A stretch of 64,000 bases of DNA, from NCBI GenBank assembly GCA_031213475.1, contig JARUPZ010000035.1, forward strand, positions 988,336 through 1,052,335, given 5' to 3'. The stretch comes from Nereocystis luetkeana. Its lineage: Eukaryota > Sar > Phaeophyceae > Laminariales > Laminariaceae. Position 1 is the first letter of the stretch. Every line of letters starts with the position of its first letter. A program made the position numbers and the translations under genes. This document shows positions 10,235-22,121 of this stretch, piece by piece. The notes under the pieces are model-generated. The model saw only the letters and a program-made list of their open reading frames with translations, was not told the origin of the DNA and ran no database searches.

Positions 10235-10750
10235 CGTCTCGTCCCGCCTCAGCAACTACTGCGAGACCGAGGAATTACTCCCGGAGGAACAGTGCGGCTT
10301 CCGCCCCGCACGATCAACGATTGATATGTCGTTCGTCGTGCGCCGGTTGCAAGAGCTCGGACGACAGAGGAAAATCCCCTGTACGTGTGCTTCATCGATC
10401 TGCAGAAAGCGTACGACTCTGTGACACGTTGCGAGAGCATCGAAACGACCATTCGCAAACGGCGGCTCTTCTTTGCGGGGGGCGTGGCACGGCAAAGCAA
10501 GGAGCGATTACCCAGTCGGGTAATGTTCGGGACGATGGCTGGTGGGGAGAACCCGAGACCAGGCGGACAGCAGTGTAAGACTTGGCATATATGCATAGTC
10601 GAAGACCTTGGGGAGCTCCGAGCTACCGAAGGGTCAACGGAACTTGCCCCCTTGGTGTTTGGAGTTGAGACCGCGCTGTGGTCCACTGCAGCCAAAAAGG
10701 CGGGGAAGTGGTACCGGGGATCCTTGAAGCAGCCGAACAGTTCATGGTGA
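10235..10750 (+). pseudogene. Non-LTR retrotransposon RT fragment with internal deletion
   Basis: Reading from 10268, one frame gives a LINE RT signature, EEQCGFRPARSTIDMSFVV (10276-10335). A single-base shift near 10378 leads into LYVCFIDLQKAYDSV (10380-10425), the RT block carrying the first catalytic Asp. The frame then jumps at once to a segment typical of the far C-terminus of such proteins (RRLFFAGGVAR, LPSRVMFG, then KAGKWYRG, stop at 10750). The middle of the RT, including its FADD block, is therefore missing. Downstream is G-rich sequence. A dead 5'-truncated and internally deleted copy; no host function inferred. Confidence 0.8.
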
Positions 10751-10924
10751 GGTGACACGAGGCTGAGACTGAGCTGAGTAGGCAGCGCCGCGCATCCGCC
10801 GTGGGTGGTGTCCAAGGGAATGGGGGGGGGGGGGGGGGGCAACAGGAGGAGTGGCAGAAAACCCGACCAAGGGGATGCGGAGGGAGGGGGGGGGACAGGA
10901 GGAGTAGAAGGGAAACTGCGGTGG

Positions 10925-11980
10925 ACGCAAGTAGGAAGGAGATGGCAGACAGGGTAGCAAGGCACCAGGCCGACTAGGAAGTAGAACATGTCTATACTGC
11001 TCGTGCCACCAATTGATGCAGCTGGTTCGAACGTGGTCTTTCTTAGTCTTCTCTTATTTTGTTTTTTATTTCTTACGCTGATCCTCTGTGATTTTCATTT
11101 TATTTATTTCTCTTCCTTTTTTCGATTGATAAGGCTTATTGAAGGAGTCGTGTGGCGTGGGAGGATGACCAGCCTGCTTTGCTTGTTTCGTATTGTCTGA
11201 CGCCAAGGGGCTGGGCATAGTTGACGAACGCAGGACGGAGACGGCAGTCTGGGTAGCAAGGTACCAGGCGGACTAGCAGAGAGAACCTGGCCATGCTACT
11301 CGTACCACAAACTGCTGCCGCTACCTGGAGAGTGCTTTGTGCTTCGGTCTGCCTGTTATTTTCCCTTGGTTCTTTGTCTTACTCGGTTTACAGGTAGTGA
11401 TGTGTTTCTCCTTTTTTCTTTCTTTTTTTCCAGCTCGTTCTTTTCAAGTGTCTGCCACATCTCCTGCGGGGGGGGGGGCACGACAGTTTGTTTCTTTATT
11501 CTTTTGTTCTTTCGATTTGTTTTTTTTTTCGTTTCTGTTTTCTCTTGGTTTCCTTTCGTTTCTCTATTCCATAGAATGTGTATGCCGTGCCTGTCGTATC
11601 CAGTACAATGGCATGGCATTGCATTGCCCATTGTGTTTACTGCATGCCTGGTACGTGGCAACGTTGATATCTCTGCTACTGTGGCGTAGCTTTGTGACAA
11701 CATAACTCGTATCTCTTCTAGAATTGAAGAATCGGCACGGACACTGGTTGTGCCGGACGTCGACGGGCAAAAAGGACGATTTAATGTGAAGAAAACACAC
11801 ACTCCTATATTTGTCACGGGTTGAAGAATCGGCACGGACACCGGCTGTGCTGGATTTCGACGGGTAGCAAGAAGGGAAGAACGGTATGACATAAAGAGCA
11901 CACATTGGGGTGTGCTGGATGGGAACCAAGAGAAGGAACGGTTGAACAGGAAGAGTACCCCGACCACTACCCGTCTCTAA
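10925..11980 (+). repeat. Family F repeat, plus-strand copy
   Basis: Diagnostic blocks, in order: GGTAGCAAGG-ACCAGG-CGACTAG (10953, 11248), a G run followed by CACGACAG (11470), TGCCTGTCGTATCCAGTACA (11589), GGCATTGCATTGCCC (11613), and GAAGAATCGGCACGGACAC (11724, again 11822). Minus-strand copies lie at 12.23-12.70, 12.90-13.42 and 26.74-27.19 kb. No coding capacity seen. Confidence 0.65.
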
Positions 11981-12229
11981 CCTAATACTCTAATTTCAAG
12001 TTGTTTTGTTCCAAGCGTCCGCGGTGGCTTATAGGTGATCCGCGTGCCTATCGAGATTAATTTTGTGGGTTCAAGTATCAGCGAGTCAGCGAGTGCATGC
12101 TCGTAAGGGCTTTTTCAGGCATAAAAAAATAATTGGCGGAAAGCGCGAGAGCATGAGCTGGCTACCTTCGATGAAAATCGACAAGCGGTGGGAACGCTGA
12201 ACCCTATGATATGCACGACAAATAATAAA

Positions 12230-12700
12230 TGCACGTACCGGGGGGGAGAAGGGCGTGTGTGTGTTCTTCACATGAAACCATTATTTCTGCCCGTCGACAT
12301 CCAGCACAACCAGTGTCCGTACCGATTCTTCAATCCTAGAAGAGATACAAGTTATGTGCAGTCACAAAGGTACGCCACAGAGATACTTCGTTGCCACGTA
12401 CCTGGTATGCAGTGAACACAGCAGTGGGCAATGCAATGCCATGTCATCATACTGGAAACGACAGGCACGACATGGACATCCTATGAAATACAGAAACGAA
12501 AGGGAGCAATGAAATAACAAAAACGAAGAAGACAACTCGAACGAGAAAAAAAAAAGAAAATAGAAGAAACAAACTGTCGTGCCCCCCCCCCCGCAGGCGA
12601 TAATATGGCAAACACTTGAAAAGAAGAAGCTGGAAAACATACAACAACAAAAAATGGACACCTGTGACCGCGGCTTGTCCAGAAGCTCGTTGAGGGTGAT
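12230..12700 (-). repeat. Family F repeat, minus-strand copy
   Basis: Reversed block order of the 10.9-12.0 kb copy: CCGTACCGATTCTTCAA (12317), GGCAATGCAATGCCATG (12428), ACGACAGGCACGACA (12460), then CTGTCGTG followed by a C run (12575). Confidence 0.65.
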
Positions 12701-12801
12701 ACCTCCCACGAGTTAGGATTAGGATGCAAAGTAAAAGCCATGATTAAAAAAAAACACACACACACACACATCACTACTAATACCACTATTAATTTACTAA
12801 A

Positions 12802-12898
12802 TTGATTCTTTTCCGACCGCAGACCCGTCTTGGGGACGCTCTACTTCGAATTTGACTGGTTTGCCCCCAAAACAGGACTGCAGTTCTAAAATGGTGAA
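12802..12898 (+). mobile_element. MITE-B copy
   Basis: Arms GATTCTTTTCCGACCGCAG and AGGACTGCAGTTCTAAAATGG. It abuts the family F copy that follows. Confidence 0.7.
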
Positions 12899-13420
12899 TA
12901 CCCTTTTCTACCCGTCGACAGGCAGCGCAACCAGTGTCCGTGCCGATTCTTCAAACCTGGTGAGATACAAGAGTAGACAATGCAATCCCATGCCATCGTA
13001 CTGGATACGACAGGCACGACATACAGATTCTTTAGAAGAGAGAAAACAAAGGGAAACAATAAATCAAATCGGGGAAAAAAACTAAAATACAAAGAAAAAA
13101 AACAAAAAAAAGTGTCGTGCCCTCCCGCAGGGAATGTGACAAAGGAGAACGCGCGAAAGAAACAATACCACCACACTACAGATGAACAGAGTGGGACTAC
13201 TGCTGTACCCTGGTACGCAAGAACAACGGAAAATATCAGGCAAACCGAAGCACAACAAAGAACCAAAAAACACCCTCAAGGCAGCCGCAGCAGTTTGTGT
13301 GTGTTGCGAGTATGTAGCACGAGACATATTTTGCCAACTGTCGGTCTGGTACCTTGCTACCCTGGCTGCCGTCTCCATCCTGCCTTCGTCGACCGTGCCG
13401 CACCGTTAGAGAGGATGCGT
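12899..13420 (-). repeat. Family F repeat, minus-strand copy
   Basis: Blocks CCGTGCCGATTCTTCAA (12939), GACAATGCAATCCCATG (12975), TACGACAGGCACGACATAC (13007), GTGTCGTGCCC (13112), and TACCTTGCTACCCTGGCTGC (13350). This copy reaches further than the 12.2-kb copy. Confidence 0.65.
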
Positions 13421-13617
13421 CAGGCAGTGCAAAACATAAACGTACGAAGATGCTCACCACCCACTCACGAACCAAGTCTCCTTCCAGAAGGACAAGAAGA
13501 AAATATTGAAGAAAAAAAAAAGGAAAAAAAAAAGAAAGGAAAATCACGGAGAATCAAAGCGCAAAAAGAAAGAGGAAAACACGGGAGGATCACGAGGACT
13601 GTTTTTTGTTTTTTTTG

Positions 13618-13671
13618 GTATTTTCCCGAAATTTCGTTATTTCTCGGTTTATCGAAATTTCGGGAAAATAC
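13618..13671. repeat. Perfect 19-bp inverted repeat (hairpin)
   Basis: GTATTTTCCCGAAATTTCG (13618-13636) and its exact complement (13653-13671) flank a 16-nt loop. The flanking T-run and A-run extend the stem imperfectly. It belongs to no other repeat family here. Confidence 0.85.
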
Positions 13672-14245
13672 AGAAAAAAACTGAAAAACACTCCTCCTCA
13701 AAATCGACCCTGATACTGATAATAGCATATAAACGTGTTCCACTTACTATTAATAGTCGGCCCGGTGCCTTCCTACCTACCCTGCCTGCTGTCTCCGTCC
13801 TAATTTCATCCACCGCGGTTATCCCTCTACTCCTACTGACTGCAGCATCAGGTGCCTGACCCATATGTTCAAGTCCTTTGCACATACATGGAAGTTTCCG
13901 GGTTCGAAATCGACGTCGTTAGTCTTTTTTGCCAAATCCAGGGGAGGGGGGGGGGGAGGGGGGGGGTGTATTCCCTGTGTTTCCAGCTCGTTTTCCGCGT
14001 GCCTCTTGGAACCTGAGCCCCAAACATGGTTGATATCGCACAAAAACTTTTCAACGCCACACCTTCCTTGGCTGCAAGAGCTTTTTCAAGCTTACAGTTT
14101 TCCTCAGCCACCAAATAAATCAGGGGGAAAAAAAGTGTGGTCGCAAGAATTCGGTGCCATTAGACGCTGATTTCGGCCCCGCTCCCGCAACCTCGGTGCC
14201 CGTGCGTTGGACGAGTCGGGGTCGGGGATACGGGTAACTAATAAT

Positions 14246-14341
14246 GTTGAACCCTTTTAGGACCGCAGTCTTATTTTGGGGACAAACCGCTTATATTCGA
14301 GCGGTTTGTCCCCAAAATGGGACTGCAGTCCTGAAAGAGTC
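14246..14341 (+). mobile_element. MITE-B copy, near-perfect foldback
   Basis: The centre GGGGACAAACCGC-TTATATTCGA-GCGGTTTGTCCCC is a perfect 13-bp inverted repeat; the outer arms match except at two or three positions. Confidence 0.85.
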
Positions 14342-14493
14342 GAGAGACGCGTCGGAGGCGGGGTTGGGGTTTGGGTGTCAAGAGCGATAGCGTAATGCTC
14401 ACGTAGCCCATGGTGAGCTTACTCGCCGATGACCACAAGGTAAACGAGAGAACGTGGTAGGTTTGCTCGGGTCAGACGAAATACGCACTGCTG

Positions 14494-14599
14494 TTACGGG
14501 GGACCTTAGTTGAATAGGACCTACGGCACACACTAAAACCTATACATTTACCTATTTTTACGGACAGTTTTCGGCCCTATTTACTATGGTTCCCCGTAA
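14494..14599 (+). mobile_element. MITE-A copy
   Basis: 106 bp, TTACGGGGGACCTTAGTTGA to CTATGGTTCCCCGTAA. TA follows on the right; the left flank is TG. Confidence 0.8.
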
Positions 14600-15209
14600 T
14601 ACTGTCAATCACAGCGAACACCATGTCAACACGTACACAGCTGGGTTCCGAGCGCTCTCCGAAAGCTTGGGTCCCTACTATTTATTACCAGGTATTATTA
14701 CCAGGCACCAAATAACCATCAACAGACGAAAATGCCCTTCAACCCCCACACAACCACAGGAAAAAAAAAAAATGACTCGGCGCCATTCACGTATTTAGAC
14801 GCCGATTCCCGACTTTGGCCCCGCCCCGGGAACTTCGATGCACTTCTACACATGGAACGGGTCAGGGTCGGGGTTACGCTTTGCGTGGGACGGGTCAGAG
14901 GTCGGGGGTACGGGTATAGGATTACAGACGGATCGAAAGCGGGGCTAGGGTTAGCGTTTTGATAGCTCTCAGCTCAGACGTGCCGGAGGCTGATTGTAAC
15001 CCCAGCAGGTTTGATTTGGAGGGCTCAGGTCCGAGTGGAATCAGGTCGCCGTGGGATCAGAGCGCCAAGCGGAAGCAGCAGGGTAGCTCCTGAGCGGGGT
15101 GCGAGAGCTCGAGCCTCTCCGCCTGTGTATGTGCACAGCCGTGAAGTGCGCGTCGAATCATTTATGGCAACAGAGTGGTCAAGCTACGCGTTGCCTTTCG
15201 AGACGGACG

Positions 15210-15225
15210 GGACAGAAGAAAAAAC

Positions 15226-15262
<37 letters not shown>

Positions 15263-15430
15263 AGAAGAAAAAGAAGAAGAAGAAAATGAAGAAGAAGAAG
15301 ATGAAGAAAATGAAGAAAATAAGAACAAGAACAAGGAGAAAGAAGAACAAGGTGAAGAAGGAGAAGAAAAAAATGACGAAGGAGAAACACAACAAGAACG
15401 ACAAGAAGAAGAAAATAATAAGGAAAAAAT
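15210..15430 (+). repeat. (AGC)n followed by long purine-only tract
   Basis: About ten AGC units (15226-15256), then nearly 170 bases of almost pure A/G on the plus strand (GAAGAAGAAAAAG type). Open frames here are low-complexity Lys/Glu or Phe/Leu and are not supported as genes. Confidence 0.85.
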
Positions 15431-16800
15431 GTTCCGGGAAACGTCGTCGACCAGTTGAAAAAATATGCGAACCAGATCCACTACTCTTGCTTCTAGCACG
15501 AATATTTAATCCGAGATTCCATCGTGTTCAACCATTATCCATCGCACCATGCCCCTCGTCAACATGCATGTCACGGTTAATGTTGGATATCGTATCCAAA
15601 GATTCGATGCCATCTGAATGTCGAACTTTCCATAAACCCCATCGAACGTTTTTAGCCCTCCTGCATCACCTGGCATTCGCCTCTTCCCATGTTTTTGATG
15701 CTGACACCGAACGAAAGCTTCGGCGTGCCTGACATCATTGATCGTCCTTTCCATTTGTATCTTCTTGACCGGTATCGTGTGCATCACTATTAACAATCAC
15801 GGTGCGTTTCCCGCCTGTCGCCCTATTTCCGCGCTTATCTCTAGTTGCGAGCGGTGATAGTTTCGCGCTCGTCATATAACCTTACTGCTGAAATCAACCG
15901 GCGCGTGCTGCTTGCTGGCCAAACCCACGCGTGTTTTCAGACGATATGGTTTCCCACCACACGGTACGACCATCCCACCGAACCGCTCCGGCTCCAAAGT
16001 ACGGATGCTCAAAGCCCAGGGAAAGGGTACCGTGCTATACGGGTGTCACGTGGAGCCCCACCGTGTGGCCCGTCATACCATACTGCGGACAGCTCACCAC
16101 CGATTTACTCTTCCGCTGCATCGGAGGGAAGAAAAAACCTCGCCGCGGCTACCATAGGCATAAGATTCGGGTTCGGGTTATAGGGTACAGGCTAAGGTTC
16201 GGGTTCGGGTTCGGGTTGGGGTCGGGGGGTTGGTCTGGGCCGACGTGCGCGGTTGAAACGGACGTCGCACGTCCCGCACAAGGTTTGTGTGCAGGCCGTT
16301 CCTGCACACAAGCCGGGGCCGGTTTCACCTCCCAGTTATTGATAATATTGATAGGTAATATTTTCAAAACACGAAGAAAGAGGGGACTCGGAGTCCGAAA
16401 AATATAGTTCCTTCCTCCGAAACACCTCCGATCGTGCTGAAACTTCTCCAGGGTGAGATAATTTCGAGGTGGAGACTGCGAACCCATGGCCGCGTTTTCT
16501 CGGTTTTAAAGAATGCCATCGAAATACAGCTGCCCTAAACTTACGCAGAACGAGGATGGCAGAGAGAGAGGAAAAAGTATCTCGTACACTCTGTACGCTA
16601 CACGTTGCCGCAACGGCTGCCATTTCCGAGATGAGGTAGTTTTGAGGCGGGGATCACGAATCCGTCGATCAAAACGTCTCGTCGCGGCGTCGCCATTGAA
16701 AAACGGCTACGAGTATGCCAAGATGGGTTTCGCAGAAGGATTCAGAATCTCTCACCTATTTTTTCAAAGCTTTCTGTTCAACCTACACCAGTAGTTTTCG
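15430..16800. other. No gene recognised
   Basis: Mixed-composition sequence with degenerate GGGTTCGGGTTC telomere-like units at 16183-16225 and no repeat family or reading frame I can identify. The longest frames do not resemble a known protein. Confidence 0.4.
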
Positions 16801-16864
16801 GTCGTAGCAACTTTCTGAATGGCTCTAACCCCCCCCCCCCCCCAGGCCCCCACCTTTACTCCGC

Positions 16865-17520
16865 ACAATTGGGAATGATCGTATCACGTAGTGTTCAAGG
16901 TAAGGCACCCAAAAGGCAGTTATATAGTACCATTGCTGTCTCCGGAAATGCCTACACCGGAAATCAAATCAACTCATTGAAGCTGTCGTCCATATGCAAG
17001 TCCGCCTCAAAAGCGGTGCTTAGTAGGATGCAGCTCACCCTTCATGCGACTCGCCAGACACCTCACGGCCCTTCGCGCTTGGTGCAAGCAATGTCTGCCT
17101 GGTCGGTGAAAACCCGACGTGCTCCGTCCCGGCATTGTAGGGATTCGAGGGTCTATGGTCATACGACTACGGCCATGCATGAGATCGAGTACATCTCTCC
17201 TATCGAGTACACCCCCCCCCCCCCTCCCGCCTGGTCGGTGAAAACCCGACATGCTCCGTCCCGGCATTGTAGGGATGCGAGGGTCTATGGTCATACGACT
17301 ACGGCCATGCATGAGATCGAGTACATCTCTCCTATCGAGTACACCCCCCCCCCCCCTCCCGCCTGGTCGGTGAAAACCCGACATGCTCCGTCCCGGCATT
17401 GTAGGGATGCGAGGGTCTATGGTCATACGACTACGGCCATGCATGAGATCGAGTACACCTTTCCTATTGAGTACACCCCCCCATGCCCCCCCCCCCCCCT
17501 ACATCGGTTCAAGCGGAAGC
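16865..17520 (+). repeat. Family G retroposon with a tandem 124-bp 3' end
   Basis: The body matches 62790-63130 and 50400-50745 (AAGCTGTCNTCCATATGCAAG, then GTCCGCCTCA-AAGCGG, then a 'ctcacccttcatgcgactcgcc' block). The last 124 bp, running from TGGTCGGTGAAAACCCGAC to ACTACGGCCATGCATGAGAT and a C run, is repeated three times in tandem (17098, 17228 and 17363 onward). Confidence 0.8.
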
Positions 17521-19050
17521 GATTGGCGAGGTGCGCTAAAACGAAAAACAAAATCGGGAATGCAGATACAATAAAAAAATCAAGGTACGTGACCCGAAAC
17601 GTTTTATTTTAGCACTTTATTTCAAAACGTCGTTCTCGGGTTCTCAATAGCAAACCAAAATAACTGAAAGCCAGGAGTTCTACCAGATGTGCCGTTTGAG
17701 GCATTCATAGGGGCGCTACGTACTTCACTCGCGCAACGAACACTTCATGGCCTTTCTTCTGATTGGCCTGCGCCCGATCGTGTCTGCTGTCGGCTGAAAT
17801 ATCCCAGGTTGTAAAAACTGTAGATCCTCGCCCTTCAGGCGCGCCGCGGGCGAAAAAAGTTGAGGTATTCAGAGCTAATTCCAGGCAAGTGTCTTGAGTG
17901 TGCCTTAAACCTGTTGGAACCGCAGTCCCGCGTTGTGGACAGACCAGTCAAATTTTAAGTAGTTTGTCCCCAAAACGGGACTGCGGTCTTAAAAGGGTCA
18001 ACCCTCCTGGGGCTCAGAGGAGGAATATTGACGGGGGGAGAGTGATGATAAGAACAATGACCACTGCGTGAGTGAGGGATGACGCAAACTGGCGTCCGGG
18101 TTTCGATACAAGGAGGCGTGCGGCACGGATGCGACATGATCCTACCTGTGCTGAGGGGCGCTCAAGCTGCTCGGGCACGTTTTGATTACACCCATTTCCT
18201 TGTTTTCTTGTCGGTCGCTATGCAAACGTGCCTTTTTTTTTCAAGGCGCACGCATGCCTTGAAAAACTATTGCCTTGAAAAAAAAGCCTGGTCTGGGTAT
18301 AAATTTCTTATCCTTTTACTTTAACTTCAAGCGGTTTTGTTCCAAGGGGTAGAACGCCTAAAAACACGCATTTTACACTTGCCTGAACAAGATAGGCAAG
18401 AACACAGTAGTGGAGTGGTTCAGGCACGCAAATGGCAGGAAAGGTACTGCAGTTCAGGCGTTTTTTCAGGCATGCGCGTTTCCTGCATTTAATATATCGT
18501 TTCCCCTCATTTTGGGGGCTATGGGCTAACGACGTTATTTTTGAGTGCCTGGCAGAGCCTTTTTGGGCGTATACCTGACGCGTGCCTGGCGAAACATAGG
18601 CAAGATAGGCCCGAGTACAGCGGTTCAGACACGTCTGTTTCAGAAACGATTTTTCTGCGGCATTGTTTTAGGCATCCCCGAAGGGCAAGGGCGTAGTTGC
18701 AGGCGCACACCTCGCTTGTGCCTACAATAGTTGGGCATAACCTATTTTGGCTTCAGTTGTACCTATAAATGGTTCAATTGAGCCCATTTTCCTGCCACAA
18801 ACCCTGAAGTACGGGCAAAGGGCCGTCGGGACCAGAACGCCTGAGCCGTCAACAAAAAACACACGAAAGAACATACCTGGTATTGCGCCATCATCTTTTG
18901 CGGCTTTTGCGGGAGGAATGTGTGTTGTTTCATAGTTACACAAGAGTACCGCACACTCAGCAAGACCCCAGTACATTAAGAAATTCAGGGCTATTGGTGA
19001 GGAGAAGCTTTCTTACTTGAGGAGGTGGCCACTTGCATATCGACCTGTGC
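17520..19050. other. No gene recognised
   Basis: Holds one MITE-B (17904-18001), an inverted repeat of GCCTTGAAAAAAAA (18233-18247 and 18272-18285), and two loosely similar blocks around 18385 and 18595 (each with 'aTaGGCAaGA' and 'GGTTCAG-CACG'). No coding exon is apparent. Confidence 0.4.
17904..18001 (+). mobile_element. MITE-B copy
   Basis: Arms CCTGTTGGAACCGCAGTCCCG and CGGGACTGCGGTCTTAAAAGGG. Confidence 0.8.
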
Positions 19051-19059
19051 CAAAATAGA

Positions 19060-19760
19060 CGGCCCGTTAGTATTCAATCTTAGTGTATGAACGGTCTTTA
19101 CATTTCGGGACACAGTATCGTATCGAATAGTATTAATAGTATGAAAACGGTCCTTACACTTCGGGACAGAGAATTGTATCGAATCTTCGCGTAAAAACGG
19201 TCCGTACATTTCGGGACGGACTATTGTGTTGAATAGTAGTATAAAAACGGTCCTTATATTTCGAGACAGAGTATTGTATTGAATAGTAGTATACAAACGG
19301 TCCATGCATTTCGGGACAGAGTGTTGTTCGTATTGAAAACTACTACCTGGTATGTAGTGTAATAACGGTCCCTGGCACTTCGGGACCAAAAAACGGCCTT
19401 CACATTTCGGGACAGAGTATTGTATTGAATATTTTAGTATAAAAACGGTCCTTGTATTCCGGGACAGAGTATATAGAGTATTGTGTGGAATCTTGTTAAA
19501 TACTTTAAAAACGGCCTCTCAAAATTCGGGACATGAAAACGGTTTTTGTATTTCGGGACATAACATCGTATTGAATCTTAGTGTGCAAACGGTCTATCAC
19601 ATTTCGGGGACATAAAAAGGGTTCTTATACTTCGGGACGGAGTAGCTCTGTCCCGAAAAATAAGGATCGGTATTATACTACAGTAGTATTCAATACGAAC
19701 GGTCCTACCACTCTGTCCGGATATATAAGGATCGTTTTTATACTCAACACAGACGGCATA
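19060..19760 (+). repeat. Minisatellite of ~55 bp, degenerate
   Basis: About 12 units of AAAACGGTCCTTACATTTCGG followed by GACAGAGTATTGTATTGAATAG. Unit length varies between about 40 and 65 bp. The 19125 unit has acquired TATTAATA, and one near 19344 carries TACCTGGTA. Orientation appears to flip at about 19630, where TCTGTCCCGAA appears. Confidence 0.8.
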
Positions 19761-20854
19761 TATATATTTCGGCACAGTTTGAGCTATCTATACCAGAATG
19801 TTTGGCACAATTATTATCGTTTTATTTGAAGCCAAAAATTTCGGTGAAGCCCAGTTTGGGTAGATACAAAGAGGTGCCAGGGTATCTCTCTACCTGGATC
19901 CTTTCCCCAAAAAAATAGATGCGATCGCGCGTTGGCCAATCGGAGGGAGGACCAGGAAGCTTTTTTCCCGGGTGCAGTATTTTGTGTACATGTACCTAAA
20001 ACCTATAAATGGCTCAACAGCCATATACTGCTGTATGTTGTTATATATATACCTGGTACGATAGTATAAACCGCCCTTTTTAATTTTATCTCATGACAGG
20101 TGAGCAGGGCCAACGGCGCTTCCTATACCGCGGAAGGAGGTGTATAATACACACCTGGTACGTTGTATTTTGTAGCCGTGTGCGTAGACGTGCTGCCAGT
20201 AGTATTCCAGTCTCATACCCTGGTATCACGTAAAGAGGATAGAGGATCTTCGTAAAGTGGCTGTTTACGCAATTTGGTTGGCTAGGTCAAGGGGTAATAC
20301 AAAAGTATCAGCTATTATACGATACCCTGGTATTAATAAATGGTTACTGAGACTTCTCTGACTTTTTTTATACTTCTGTACCTGTTGGTGATTTTTGTCA
20401 GAAGTTCGAACGAATATTTTTTGTTCCAGTGGCAATACTCTTCTGATGTCCGAAGTTCTGAAAGTCAAGTTTTCTCGTTTTTGAAACGAATCCACTTTAG
20501 CACGTGTCCGAACCGAATCGAAAAAAATCGAGATCGAAAATCGAAACGAAAGTGAACAAGGCGCCGATTGGTCTCTGTACGGCCGTAACATGTTCCCCTT
20601 CGTTTTTTAGGTTCAGAGAAAATGAACGATTTGTATTCGTAAGCCGTTGTCAAAAATACGTTCTGCACTTCTGTCTGTACGCAGTATGTACCAGGCTATA
20701 GAGCAGTAGTCTTCGGCAGTTGTTTTTTCACCTTTTTCATATATATACCTCGGACATATTGGCGTACCCGTGCAGCTATTTGCATCAGAAAGGTAAAAAT
20801 ATTCAATTTCAATTTCAAGAATGCAGGTGCAATTGTGCAGTTCTAAAAGGGGCA

Positions 20855-21060
20855 ATAATTATTATTTCCCTTGCCATCCGACAATGTGCAGCATGATCTT
20901 CAACATGGATCACTCATAACTTTCCCGAAAGAAGAAAACCTCGGAAACAAAAGGAAACCCATTGCACCAAGTCTACCTCCCTTCCGTGCCAACTTTCAGC
21001 TTGTCTACTTTATTTGCTGTATTTGCTCCTTCCTTCTCATTACGTTCTATTCTTAAATCC
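20855..21060 (+). repeat. AAT-tailed retroposon, long copy
   Basis: Starts at the TTATTATT tract (20859), then CTTGCCATCCGACAATGTG, GCAGCATGATCTTCAACATG and onward to a 'ttgtctactttatttgctg' block. With 8400-8585 it defines the longest shared sequence of the family. Confidence 0.8.
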
Positions 21061-21339
21061 TAAGCTGCATCCAAGCTCCTTCCCCACGCCATCGGTGTGG
21101 GTCTGTCGTCCCTCCCCCCCCCTGCTCCTTCTTCCTTCTTGGCGGTCCCTAAGCTGGAGCTTGAACCTTGACACCCTCCTCGACATGGCGATCTGAGTGG
21201 TCACCGAGACGATTCGAAGCAGGTGTTCCTTCACTACCCCCTTCCTTGCCATCGACCCACCATCCTTCCCCCCCACGACGCTAGCTGCCAGCTGGTCGAT
21301 GAAGTTGCTGTCCTCTACCCCGAGGCGCCCAAAGCTTTC

Positions 21340-21470
21340 CAATTATTATTTATCTTGCCATCCGACAATGTGCAGCATAATCTTCAACATAGATCACTCA
21401 TAACTTTCCCGAAAGAAGAAAAACTCGGAAACGAAAAGGAAACCCATGCACCAACAAATACTATTAATAA
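21340..21470 (+). repeat. AAT-tailed retroposon
   Basis: Same order as the 20.86-kb copy, from TTATTATTTATCTTGCCATCC to AAACCCATGCACCAA, 3'-shortened by a TATTAATA-containing sequence at 21461. Confidence 0.8.
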
Positions 21471-21711
21471 GTGCAGAAATCGTCAACGACCAGCCAAATA
21501 CTTATTTATTATCCGGAGAGACAAAAAAAAAAAACGCGCGGCTCGTCACTCACCAACCTATCATGATACAAAACCAGGTACGTACAGCAGAGTATTTCCA
21601 AGTAGGGTATTTCCATGCCACACAGCATCCCGACTCGGTCGAACCAAGAAGGGCCTTACCAAGCACAGCATCCTATTAATAATATAGCACTCATCACTCG
21701 TACGAGTACTA

Positions 21712-22121
21712 TTACAGGGGACCATAGTAAGGCTCATTCTTATCGGAGAGTTTTTTTTCCAATTTTTTCAAAGTTTGGAAATAATTGGAGATATGTATCG
21801 ATATACGGAGGCGTTCTGTCACTATTCGTGAAATTCTCCAGAAGCAAAAATATCAAGTTCGTTAACATTCCAATATTTGGAAAAAAAACCCCGGAAAATA
21901 TGGAAGATTGAAAAATTGCGCGAAAAAAATGTCGAAAATTTGGAAAGAATGACCCTAAATAGGACCAAATATTGTTAGTAAAAATAGGTGAACACCTGGT
22001 ATATATAGGTACTACGGGGGACCATAGTAAATAGGACCAAATATTGTTCGTCAAAGTAGGGAAATATATAGGTTTTTGTGTCCCATACCTGGTAGGTCCT
22101 ATTTACTATGTTCCCCCGTAA
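21712..22121 (+). mobile_element. MITE-A composite, split by a MITE-C
   Basis: The left end TTACAGGGGACCATAGTAA (21712) is interrupted at 21731 by a complete MITE-C and resumes at 21959 with ATAGGACCAAATATTG. A second MITE-A begins at 22014 (TACGGGGGACCATAG) and ends CCCCCGTAA at 22121. The second copy's right arm contains TACCTGGTA (22086) where other copies read CCATAGGTCC. TA precedes the left end. Confidence 0.85.
21731..21955 (+). mobile_element. MITE-C nested in MITE-A, TAA target duplication
   Basis: GGCTCATTCTTATCGGAGAG to GAATGACCC, with TAA immediately on both sides (21728-21730 and 21956-21958). Removing the element and one TAA restores a normal MITE-A arm, so this nest fixes the boundaries and the 3-bp target of family C. 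Confidence 0.9.

Noticed and set aside
15099-15732. Lys/Glu-rich open frames
   Set aside because: Purine-only simple sequence; no globular segment follows that resembles a protein.
19060-19760. CRISPR-like array (similarly 6528-7735 and 60855-61960)
   Set aside because: Repeats are directly abutting and degenerate, with no unique spacers of constant length, no cas genes, and the context is eukaryotic.
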